From: Paenibacillus polysaccharolyticus
GTDB lineage: Bacteria; Bacillota; Bacilli; Paenibacillales; Paenibacillaceae
Assembly: GCF_900102085.1 (NCBI RefSeq)
Contig: NZ_FMVM01000013.1
Location: 170,986-234,985 of the forward strand
Direction of reading: 5' to 3'
DNA: 64,000 nt
In this document: positions 45,462 to 53,221 of the stretch, piece by piece
Position numbering within the stretch: position 1 is the stretch's first letter
How the letters are laid out: each line of letters opens with the position of its first letter
Program-made: the position numbers and the translations under genes
The notes under the pieces: generated by a model
Database searches by the model: none
What the model was told of the DNA's origin: nothing
Seen by the model: only the letters and a program-made list of their open reading frames with translations

Positions 45462-46193
45462 ATGAAAATAGCGGCAGTTATTCCAGCTCGTTTTAATTCT
45501 ACAAGATTCCCAGGCAAACCACTCGCTTTGATAAGTGGGAGACCAATGATTTGGTGGGTGCATACGCAAGTTAAAAAAGTGGGAAGGTTTGATGATGTTT
45601 TTGTTGCAACTGATGATGATCGAATTAAAAATTATTGTGAAGAAAATAATATTAAAGTTGTTATGACGTCAGATCAGCATCCCAATCACATTTTTCGTAT
45701 ACATGAGATATCTGAATTGTTAAACTTCGACTATTATGTTTGTATTAATGGTGATGAACCGATGATAGAACCGCAAATAATTGAATCAATATTAGAGCCG
45801 ATTAAAAACGGTGAGAAAATATTTGCTTTGAATTTGATGACTGCCATTAAAGAACCGACTCAAGCTATAGATTTTGCGAAAATTAAAATTGTTACGGATG
45901 AGAACGGATATGGAATATATATGTCTAGAAGTCCTGTGCCATATCCTAGAGGGAGTAGTTTATATAAATTCAAAAAATATGTGGGAGTAGAATGTTTCAC
46001 AAAGGAGGCTCTAGATTTTTATGTTGGCTCTCCTATGTCTACTCTTGAGAAAATTGAAGATATAGATCATTTAAGATTTATTGAAAATGGTAAGAAGATT
46101 AAATTTATTGAAGTAGAGTCTGAAACCTTATCGGTAGATACACCAAAAGATTTAGACAAAGTTATTGATCTTATATGCGGGAAAGAGGATTGA
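45462..46193 (+). CDS. KdsB-like CMP-ulosonate (CMP-Kdo type) cytidylyltransferase
   Basis: Couples CTP to a 3-deoxy-2-ulosonic acid. The CTP-binding motif IPARFNSTRFPGKPLA, the metal-binding NGDEPMIEPQ, SRSPVPYPR and the C-terminal VDTPKDLDKVIDLI are those of KdsB. At 243 residues it has normal length. The ATG at 45462 follows GAGGG with correct spacing; the frame could extend to a GTG at 45447 that overlaps the previous stop. Gram-positives do not make lipid A-linked Kdo, and no kdsA, kdsD, kdsC or neuB is in the window, so the true substrate may be another ulosonate. Confidence 0.85.
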   Translation: MKIAAVIPARFNSTRFPGKPLALISGRPMIWWVHTQVKKVGRFDDVFVATDDDRIKNYCEENNIKVVMTSDQHPNHIFRIHEISELLNFDYYVCINGDEPMIEPQIIESILEPIKNGEKIFALNLMTAIKEPTQAIDFAKIKIVTDENGYGIYMSRSPVPYPRGSSLYKFKKYVGVECFTKEALDFYVGSPMSTLEKIEDIDHLRFIENGKKIKFIEVESETLSVDTPKDLDKVIDLICGKED

Positions 46194-46196
46194 AAA

Positions 46197-47792
46197 TTGA
46201 ATATTAAAATACTGGATTGCACACTTAGAGATGGAGGATATATAAATGAATGGAATTTCAAATATCATAATATTAAAGCCATCATTAACGGACTCACTGA
46301 AGCAAACGTTGACATTGTAGAATGTGGTTTTTTAGAGGATTCAAGTCTGTATGATATAAATCTTAGTCTTTTTAGTGATATTAATCAGATCAAACATATG
46401 CTTCCCTTAAAGAGAAATGATACAGAGTATGTAGCAATGACACGCTTTGGAAATCTAAATATCAATAATCTGGATATTTGTGACGGTACTTCCATTAGCG
46501 GTTTAAGGATAACATTTCATATTGATGAGATATCAGAAGCTATGGAGTTCTGCAGGCAGGTGAAAGATAAAGGATATAAAGTTTTTGTGCAGCCTGTAGG
46601 AACTACTAGTTATTCAGATGAAGAACTACTATCCTTAATTAAGGCAGTAAACGAGTTAAACCCGTACTCGTTTTATATTGTTGATACTTTGGGAATTATG
46701 ACTAAAAATGATGTGCACAGAATGTTTTATCTTGTGGATAATAATTTAATTCAAGATATAACAGTAGGTTTTCATTCTCACAATAATCTGCAACTTTCTT
46801 TTTCCAATGCTCAAGAATTGATTTCATTCCAAACCAAAAGAACGATTGTAATTGATTCATCCGTATATGGGATGGGAAGAGGAGCTGGAAATCTAAATAC
46901 AGAGCTTATTGCACAGCATATAAACAAAGAGATTAAAGAAACATATCGTATAGATAAGATTCTCGAGATTGTTGACGAGTATATCGCAAATATAAAATCT
47001 CAATTTGATTGGGGTTATTCGGTACCTTATTATCTAGCAGCAATTCATAATTGTCATCCTAATTATGCTAGCTTTTTCATAAATAAAAAAACTCTTCAGG
47101 TAAGTTTGATTGCAAAAATACTTGACATGATTCCTGCAGAAAGAAGAGAGCTATATGATGAAAAATTGGTTGAAACCTTATATAGTGAATTCCAGACAAG
47201 ATGGATTGATGACAAAGAATCATTAAAAACATTAAGTGAAGAACTAAGTTACAGAAGAGTGTTAATTATTGCACCGGGGAAGAACTCATTAGACTTTAAT
47301 GGAAAGATATCTCAGTACATTTCTGATTTTAGTCCTATCATCATTTCAGTTCAGTTTATTCCCGATAAATTCACCCCAGACTTTCTTTTTTTTAGTAATA
47401 GGAAAAGGTTTAATCATTTCGTAGCAGAACAGAATCTGATGTATAGAAATTATAAATTAATAACTACCTCTAACATTGAACAAGAGGATCAGATCAGTGA
47501 CTATACCTTGAATTACTCAAGTTTGTTAAATGGCTATTCACGTATAAGGGATAATTCAACATTAATGATCCTCCAACTTTTAGCTATGATGAATGTGGAT
47601 GAAATTGTCCTAGCAGGTTTTGATGGTTACAATGTCCACTCGAAAAATAATTATATTAACGAGAGTATGGAGACATTATTAAGTGAGAGTATATTAAAAG
47701 AGATCAATGAGCAAATATCGAACTACCTTAGCAATTTTCAAGATGAAAATGATTTGAAAGTTACTAGTATAACCCCATCTATATTTGTTTAA
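46197..47792 (+). CDS. DRE-TIM (HMGL-like) aldolase fused to a C-terminal DUF115/GT42-like domain
   Basis: The N-terminal ~330 residues are a DRE-TIM metallolyase: LDCTLRDGGY at the start (Arg-Asp pair) and the metal ligands H193 and H195 in GFHSHNN, then SVYGMGRGAGNLNTEL. Relatives include 4-hydroxy-2-oxovalerate aldolase and isopropylmalate or homocitrate synthases. The C-terminal ~190 residues start with VLIIAPGKNS and end near IVLAGFDGYNVHSKNNY, a layout recalling DUF115/MAF-type and GT42-like proteins. The gene starts 3 bases after the CMP transferase gene. I infer that the aldolase half builds or cleaves the ulosonic acid that its neighbour activates. The start is TTG. Confidence 0.72.
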   Translation: MNIKILDCTLRDGGYINEWNFKYHNIKAIINGLTEANVDIVECGFLEDSSLYDINLSLFSDINQIKHMLPLKRNDTEYVAMTRFGNLNINNLDICDGTSISGLRITFHIDEISEAMEFCRQVKDKGYKVFVQPVGTTSYSDEELLSLIKAVNELNPYSFYIVDTLGIMTKNDVHRMFYLVDNNLIQDITVGFHSHNNLQLSFSNAQELISFQTKRTIVIDSSVYGMGRGAGNLNTELIAQHINKEIKETYRIDKILEIVDEYIANIKSQFDWGYSVPYYLAAIHNCHPNYASFFINKKTLQVSLIAKILDMIPAERRELYDEKLVETLYSEFQTRWIDDKESLKTLSEELSYRRVLIIAPGKNSLDFNGKISQYISDFSPIIISVQFIPDKFTPDFLFFSNRKRFNHFVAEQNLMYRNYKLITTSNIEQEDQISDYTLNYSSLLNGYSRIRDNSTLMILQLLAMMNVDEIVLAGFDGYNVHSKNNYINESMETLLSESILKEINEQISNYLSNFQDENDLKVTSITPSIFV

Positions 47793-47862
47793 TTAAATTG
47801 AATCCTGAATAATTATGAAATGTCTGATATATTATCATGAAAATTCATATGGAGGGGTAAGT

Positions 47863-48606
47863 TTGAAAGCCATAATTCTTGCAGGCGGGACAGGTTCCCG
47901 CCTTTTTCCTTTAACGAAGGTCACTAATAAACACCTGCTCCCCGTAGGAAAGTATCCGATGATCTTCCATTCTGCATATAAATTAAAACAAGCTGGCCTT
48001 ACCGACATTATGGTGATTACAGGAAAAGAACATATGGGGGATGTCGTAAATCTCCTCGGTAGCGGAAGTGATATAGGTGTCTCATTCACTTATCGAGTGC
48101 AAGATGAAGCAGGGGGAATAGCTCAAGCACTTGGATTGGCAGAACAATTCGTCGGAGATGAGAAGATGGTTGTCATCTTGGGAGATAACGTATTTGAAGA
48201 CAATATTGAGGTTTACGTAGACAACTTTCGTACTCAAAACTCTGGAGCTAAAATATTGATCCAGGCTGTTTCTGATCCTCGACGTTTCGGAGTACCTGAA
48301 TTGGATGGTAAGCGGATCATTTCAATCGAAGAAAAGCCACAGAATCCTAAAAGCAATTATGCGGTTACAGGCATATATATGTTTGATAGCAATGTATTTG
48401 ACATTATCAAAACTCTGAAGCCCTCCTCCCGAGGTGAACTGGAGATTACAGATGTTAATAATGCATATATTGAACGAGGAAATCTGACCTATGACATACT
48501 TAAGGGATGGTGGACTGACGCAGGCACACATGCATCATTGGCTCGAGCCAATGAATTAGCGCAGGAGCTTACTTTTGGTGATGAGTTTGGAAAGTTAAAG
48601 ATATAA
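47863..48606 (+). CDS. rmlA: Glucose-1-phosphate thymidylyltransferase (RmlA)
   Basis: First step of dTDP-L-rhamnose synthesis: dTTP + glucose-1-phosphate to dTDP-glucose. The signature GGTGSRLFPLTKVTNKHLLP, ILGDNVFED, EEKPQNPKSNYAVTGIYMFD and WWTDAGTHASL are all present. At 247 residues it is the short form that lacks the C-terminal helices of E. coli RmlA. The TTG start at 47863 follows GGAGGGG; the longer frame to 47815 has no site. This gene is the first on the right with normal base composition, so the AT-rich insert ends just before it. Confidence 0.95.
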   Translation: MKAIILAGGTGSRLFPLTKVTNKHLLPVGKYPMIFHSAYKLKQAGLTDIMVITGKEHMGDVVNLLGSGSDIGVSFTYRVQDEAGGIAQALGLAEQFVGDEKMVVILGDNVFEDNIEVYVDNFRTQNSGAKILIQAVSDPRRFGVPELDGKRIISIEEKPQNPKSNYAVTGIYMFDSNVFDIIKTLKPSSRGELEITDVNNAYIERGNLTYDILKGWWTDAGTHASLARANELAQELTFGDEFGKLKI

Positions 48607-48616
48607 ATTAGAAGGG

Positions 48617-49180
48617 ATGGCGAACGATCTGAATATCACTCCTTCCAAATTAAACGGTGCTTTATTAATTGAACCCGTAGTTCACGGTGATCATCGGGGC
48701 TTTTTCATGGAAAGTTATAACGATAACGTCATGAAACAAAACGGGCTTCACTATGATTTTATTCAAGATAACCAATCTTTGTCTGCTCAACCCGGGGTAC
48801 TTCGTGGCTTGCATTATCAGTTGAATCCGAAAGCTCAAACCAAGCTGATTCGTGTTATTTCCGGCGCGATCTACGATGTTATCGTAGATATACGTAAAGG
48901 GTCCCCAACGTTTGGTCAATGGGAAGGTTTTATTCTCAGCCAGCATAATCATCGTCAATTGCTGGTTCCAAAAGGGTTTGCTCACGGTTTTTGTACTTTG
49001 GTTCCAGACACCCAAGTCTTGTACAAAGTAGACGAATACTATTCCCCGGAGCATGATCGCGGCATATTATGGAGTGACCCGGCACTAGGAATTGATTGGC
49101 CTACGTCCAATCCGGTCTTGTCCGACAAGGATCAGAGGCATCCATTGCTGAAGGACGCGGATATCAATTTTAATTTTTGA
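48617..49180 (+). CDS. rmlC: dTDP-4-dehydrorhamnose 3,5-epimerase (RmlC)
   Basis: Third step of dTDP-rhamnose synthesis. The cupin has HGDHRGFFMESYN, the catalytic histidine region GVLRGLHYQ, and KGFAHGFCTL. Length (187) is typical. The assigned ATG lies only 1-2 bases after AGAAGG, which is too close for normal initiation, but no other start fits. It follows rmlA by 10 bases. Confidence 0.95.
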   Translation: MANDLNITPSKLNGALLIEPVVHGDHRGFFMESYNDNVMKQNGLHYDFIQDNQSLSAQPGVLRGLHYQLNPKAQTKLIRVISGAIYDVIVDIRKGSPTFGQWEGFILSQHNHRQLLVPKGFAHGFCTLVPDTQVLYKVDEYYSPEHDRGILWSDPALGIDWPTSNPVLSDKDQRHPLLKDADINFNF

Positions 49181-49208
49181 AGTGAAGTAATTAGGAGGTT
49201 CCCATCCC

Positions 49209-50234
49209 ATGAAACTGCTCGTTACCGGCGGCGCCGGATTTATTGGAAGTAATTTCGTTATGTATATGCTTGAGCAGTACCCGGACTATGAAATCGTCAA
49301 TGTAGATGCACTTACCTATGCGGGTAATTTGGAGAATTTAAAATCTCTTGAGGGTAACAAGCGACATACCTTTATCAAAGCAGATATTACGGATGCTGCC
49401 CAGATGGATCGTTTGATTGGCCAGGGTGTAGATGTAGTGGTTAACTTTGCAGCAGAATCACACGTGGATCGCAGCATACTGGAACCGGATGTTTTTGTGC
49501 GTACGAATGTGAATGGAACCCAGGCACTGCTTGAAGGGGCTAAAAAACACAATATTACCAAGTTCGTTCAGGTATCGACGGATGAGGTGTATGGTTCTTT
49601 AGGTCCAACCGGTTTGTTTACAGAGGGTACTCCTCTTCAACCTAACAGCCCTTACTCTGCTTCCAAAGCAGGAGGAGATATGCTGGTGCGTGCTTACCAC
49701 GAAACCTTTGGTTTGCCTGTAAACATTACGCGTTGCTCTAACAATTATGGCCCGCTTCAGTTCCCGGAGAAGCTCATTCCGCTTATGATCTCGCGTGCGC
49801 TGAACGATGAAGCTCTGCCTGTATACGGAGATGGCTTGAACATTCGGGATTGGCTTTATGTGGAGGATCATTGCAGTGCGATTGATCTTGTTATTCACAA
49901 GGGACGTATCGGTGAAGTCTATAATATTGGCGGTAACAACGAGCGGACGAACATACACATTGTGAAGACTATCTTGGAGCAGCTAGGAAAACCTGAGTCT
50001 CTAATCCAATATGTACAGGATCGTCTGGGACATGACCGGCGTTATGGTATCGACCCAACCAAAACGATGACCGAACTTGGCTGGAAGCCTAAGCATAACT
50101 TCGAGACAGGAATTAAGGAAACAATTCAGTGGTATTTGGATAACAAGGATTGGTGGACTCGTATTCAATCTGGTGCCTATCAGGAGTACTATGAGAAACA
50201 GTACGGAGCTCGTTTAGGAGACGATAAGGCATGA
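49209..50234 (+). CDS. rmlB: dTDP-glucose 4,6-dehydratase (RmlB)
   Basis: Second step of the pathway, an NAD-dependent short-chain dehydrogenase. It has the NAD motif GGAGFIGSNF, the STDEVYG catalytic segment, YSASKAGGD (YxxxK) and NNYGPLQFPEKLIPL. Length is 341. TAGGAGG precedes the ATG. It overlaps rmlD by four bases. Confidence 0.97.
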   Translation: MKLLVTGGAGFIGSNFVMYMLEQYPDYEIVNVDALTYAGNLENLKSLEGNKRHTFIKADITDAAQMDRLIGQGVDVVVNFAAESHVDRSILEPDVFVRTNVNGTQALLEGAKKHNITKFVQVSTDEVYGSLGPTGLFTEGTPLQPNSPYSASKAGGDMLVRAYHETFGLPVNITRCSNNYGPLQFPEKLIPLMISRALNDEALPVYGDGLNIRDWLYVEDHCSAIDLVIHKGRIGEVYNIGGNNERTNIHIVKTILEQLGKPESLIQYVQDRLGHDRRYGIDPTKTMTELGWKPKHNFETGIKETIQWYLDNKDWWTRIQSGAYQEYYEKQYGARLGDDKA

Positions 50235-51091
50235 AGGTTCTCGTAACAGGTGCAAGTGGCCAGCTTGGACGTGATGTTGTGCTTCTTTTAGAAAAAGAGG
50301 GGCATGACATTCTCGCTTGTGATCGTGACCAGATGGATATAACCAATCAAGCTCAATGTAACGAGGTTATATCTTCATATCATCCAGAGGTCATTATACA
50401 TTGTGCAGCGTATACTGCGGTGGATGCAGCAGAGACCGATACGGATGGTGCATACAAGGTGAATGCAGTAGGCACACGTAACGTGGCTGTAGCTGCAGAG
50501 AAAGTCGGAGCCAAGCTGATTTATATCAGTACAGATTACGTCTTCGATGGTCAATCGACTACTCCTTATCAGGAATACGATGATACGAATCCTCGAAGCG
50601 TATATGGCAAATCCAAACGAGCCGGAGAGTGGCTGGTACAATCATTGTGCTCTAAATGGTTTGTAGTACGAACATCTTGGGTGTATGGCCTTCACGGTAA
50701 TAATTTCGTCAAAACCATGTTGAAGCTGGGTCAGGAGAAACCGAAATTTCAGGTTGTTCATGATCAAAAAGGTTCGCCCACATATACTGTGGACTTGGCT
50801 TTTTTCCTTATCGAACTAATGGGAACAGAGATGTATGGGATATATCATGCTTCTAACTGTGGGGAGTGTACCTGGTATGAGTTTACCCAAGCTATATTTG
50901 AGGAAGCTCAAACTGTTGTCGGGGTTTCCATTCAAGCTGAATTGGAACCTTGCACAACAGAGCAGTTTCCAAGGCCAGCTCCTAGACCTGTTAATTCAGT
51001 AATGGATCACTTGTCGATTCGTACTAACGGTTTAACGGATCTCCGCCCTTGGCGGGAAGGTTTACGTGATTTTATCCGTTCTATGTCATAA
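50231..51091 (+). CDS. rmlD: dTDP-4-dehydrorhamnose reductase (RmlD)
   Basis: Last step of dTDP-L-rhamnose synthesis. It has GASGQLGRDV (NADPH binding), STDYVFDG, the YGKSKRAGE YxxxK motif, and VRTSWVYG. Length is 286. It starts within the last codons of rmlB (ATGA overlap), so the two are coupled. Confidence 0.96.
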   Translation: MKVLVTGASGQLGRDVVLLLEKEGHDILACDRDQMDITNQAQCNEVISSYHPEVIIHCAAYTAVDAAETDTDGAYKVNAVGTRNVAVAAEKVGAKLIYISTDYVFDGQSTTPYQEYDDTNPRSVYGKSKRAGEWLVQSLCSKWFVVRTSWVYGLHGNNFVKTMLKLGQEKPKFQVVHDQKGSPTYTVDLAFFLIELMGTEMYGIYHASNCGECTWYEFTQAIFEEAQTVVGVSIQAELEPCTTEQFPRPAPRPVNSVMDHLSIRTNGLTDLRPWREGLRDFIRSMS

Positions 51092-51118
51092 CCAAAACAA
51101 ATCTATTACTCAATAATG

Positions 51119-51154
51119 AACTCTCGCTCTTGTATTTCCGGGCGGGAGTTTTCG
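51119..51154 (+). terminator. Weak terminator-like hairpin after rmlD
   Basis: AACTCTCGCTC pairs with GGGCGGGAGTT (two G-T pairs), followed by TTTT then mixed bases. The short T-run suggests partial termination only. It may set a lower level for the downstream transferases. Confidence 0.45.
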
Positions 51155-51192
51155 TATATAATAAAAAGAAAAGTTTAAATTTGAGGTGCAGA

Positions 51193-52137
51193 GTGAACCA
51201 ATCTAAAGTATGTGTCATGCTTTCTACATATAACGGTACAAAGTATATTGAGGAACAACTTGAAAGTTTGATTGCACAACGCCACATCGAGATGGATATT
51301 TACATCCGGGATGATGGCTCTTCCGACGGAACTCTCCTGAAAATCCGTAAATTTGCTGAATCTATTCCCCAGGAGATCGGAATCCATATTTTTGAAGGTG
51401 AGAATGTAGGTGTAATCGGAAGCTTCTTTGAACTGATGCGTTTAACGCAGCCGAAATATGATTTTTATGCCTTTTGTGATCAGGACGATGTGTGGCAGCC
51501 TTACAAACTCAGCAGAGCTGTTGAACAACTTCAATCAAGGTCATCTGATATTCCACTGATGTATTGTTCTTCTACCCAGATGGTGGATCAAGAGTTGAAT
51601 CATTTAAACATATGGCCTCAGCTTCCTCCGAAACCGCTCAGTATGTGCAATGCTTTGGTCGAAAATTGTTGTGTGGGTTGTACCATGGTTCTGAATTCAG
51701 TTACATTCGAGCATCTCAGAATGAATCTCCCCTCCGATCAAACAAGTATCATTATGCATGATTGGTGGATATATCTTTTCGTTGCCTCTTTTGGTGAAGT
51801 AATTTTCGATAAGGAGCCAATGATATTGTATCGACAGCATCAAGGGAATGTCCTTGGTGGCAGCAATGATAAACTTTTTACAAAATGGAAGAACAGATGG
51901 AATCGTTTTATGAATGGAAAGAATCATTATATTTTAAGTAAACAGGCAAGTGCATTTTTTGAGATATATAAGGATCAGTTATCTACACAACAGCAAGAAG
52001 ACATACAACATTTTTTGTTTCAGAGGGATCGTAGTTTGCATTATAGAATCAGTTATGTCCTGAATATGCCATTCTACCGTCAAGCCTTTCTGGATAACCT
52101 TGTTCTCAAACTCATATATGTAATGAAGAAGGTTTGA
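51193..52137 (+). CDS. GT2 glycosyltransferase (probable rhamnosyltransferase)
   Basis: A GT-A enzyme with the family opening VCVMLSTYNGTKYIEEQLESL, the nucleotide-binding IYIRDDGSSDGT, and the DxD-like FCDQDDVW. The WW...E region comes later as MHDWWIYLFV. Together these match the RgpB/RfaG-like rhamnosyltransferase subgroup of GT2. I place the start at a GTG at 51193, with GAGGTG upstream; the frame to 51130 would run through the hairpin. The dTDP-rhamnose genes just upstream make rhamnose the likely donor sugar. Confidence 0.87.
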   Translation: MNQSKVCVMLSTYNGTKYIEEQLESLIAQRHIEMDIYIRDDGSSDGTLLKIRKFAESIPQEIGIHIFEGENVGVIGSFFELMRLTQPKYDFYAFCDQDDVWQPYKLSRAVEQLQSRSSDIPLMYCSSTQMVDQELNHLNIWPQLPPKPLSMCNALVENCCVGCTMVLNSVTFEHLRMNLPSDQTSIIMHDWWIYLFVASFGEVIFDKEPMILYRQHQGNVLGGSNDKLFTKWKNRWNRFMNGKNHYILSKQASAFFEIYKDQLSTQQQEDIQHFLFQRDRSLHYRISYVLNMPFYRQAFLDNLVLKLIYVMKKV

Positions 52138-52231
52138 AGTTGTAACTTGAATCTACTTTAAGTCCCTTCTGATGCCAACATATGCTATACTTTCAATAGT
52201 TAAACATGAGACGAAGTCAGGAGTTTTCAAA

Positions 52232-53221
52232 ATGATTCATACAGCCGATGCTTCACCAAACGAAGTATCACATGTAAATAAAAATGATAAGGTTGACGTT
52301 AGCATTATCATCGTTAACTACAATACACGCCAACTGACCTTGGATTGTTTGGCCTCAGTTTATGCGTCTCAGACCTCTTACCAATATGAGGTTATTGTCG
52401 TAGATAATGCTTCACGGGATGATTCGGTTGGGGCTATTCAACATGCTTATCCGAATGTGCGAATGATTGCTAACTCTGCGAACACAGGCTTTGCTGTAGC
52501 CAATAATCAAGGAATGGACATTGCCGGCGGACACTACATTCTGCTCCTTAATTCTGACACGGTTGTTCAGCCAGATACGCTGCATACGATGGTCTATTTT
52601 ATGGATTGCCATCCCGAAATGGGGGCCTCGGGTTGTAAAGTCATTCTTCCTGACGGCTCACTGGATAAAGCCTGCAAAAGAGGATTTCCCACACCATCTG
52701 CGTCATTCTACTACGCGTTTGGGCTTTCACGGATTTTTCCGGATCGGCCGAAGTTTAATCAATACCAATTGGGGCATCTTAGTCCAGACGATGAATATCC
52801 AGTAGATTGTCTGGTTGGTGCATTTATGTTGGTACGTCGTGAGACCATTGAGCAGATTGGTGGATTAGACGAGACATTTTTTATGTATGGTGAAGATATC
52901 GACTGGTGTTATCGTATCAAAGAGGCAGGGTGGGGCATTTATTACTATCCGCGTACATATATTGTTCATTATAAGGGTGGTAGTGCCCGTCGCAAACCTT
53001 TGAAAATTACGTATGAGTTTCATAGAGCAATGTGGGTGTTCCACCGTAAGCACTACGCTAAGAAACATAATCCACTGATGAACGGAGCCGTATGGATGGG
53101 CATATCTTTAAAGTTTACGTTATCCCTCCTGCGTAACTGGGTATCTCTGCCTTCTCGTTCGAAGAGAACTGTTACACCGACGAGAACGGAAAACGAAGTA
53201 TCATCCGAGGTGAAATCATGA
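52232..53221 (+). CDS. GT2 glycosyltransferase (WbbL-like rhamnosyltransferase)
   Basis: The N-terminal GT2 domain has VSIIIVNYNTRQLTLDCLASV, VVDNASRDDS, LLNSDTVVQPD and the acceptor-side motif FFMYGEDIDWCYRIKEAGW. This ordering is characteristic of the WbbL/RfbF-type rhamnosyltransferases. The ATG at 52232 has AGGAG upstream; the frame could extend to 52172 without a site. The 3' end overlaps the next gene by four bases. Confidence 0.9.
   Translation: MIHTADASPNEVSHVNKNDKVDVSIIIVNYNTRQLTLDCLASVYASQTSYQYEVIVVDNASRDDSVGAIQHAYPNVRMIANSANTGFAVANNQGMDIAGGHYILLLNSDTVVQPDTLHTMVYFMDCHPEMGASGCKVILPDGSLDKACKRGFPTPSASFYYAFGLSRIFPDRPKFNQYQLGHLSPDDEYPVDCLVGAFMLVRRETIEQIGGLDETFFMYGEDIDWCYRIKEAGWGIYYYPRTYIVHYKGGSARRKPLKITYEFHRAMWVFHRKHYAKKHNPLMNGAVWMGISLKFTLSLLRNWVSLPSRSKRTVTPTRTENEVSSEVKS

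Noticed and set aside
45462..46193. Evidence for lipopolysaccharide Kdo synthesis
   Set aside because: Although KdsB-like, it sits in a Gram-positive locus with no kdsA, kdsC, lipid A or heptose genes, so an LPS role is not supported.
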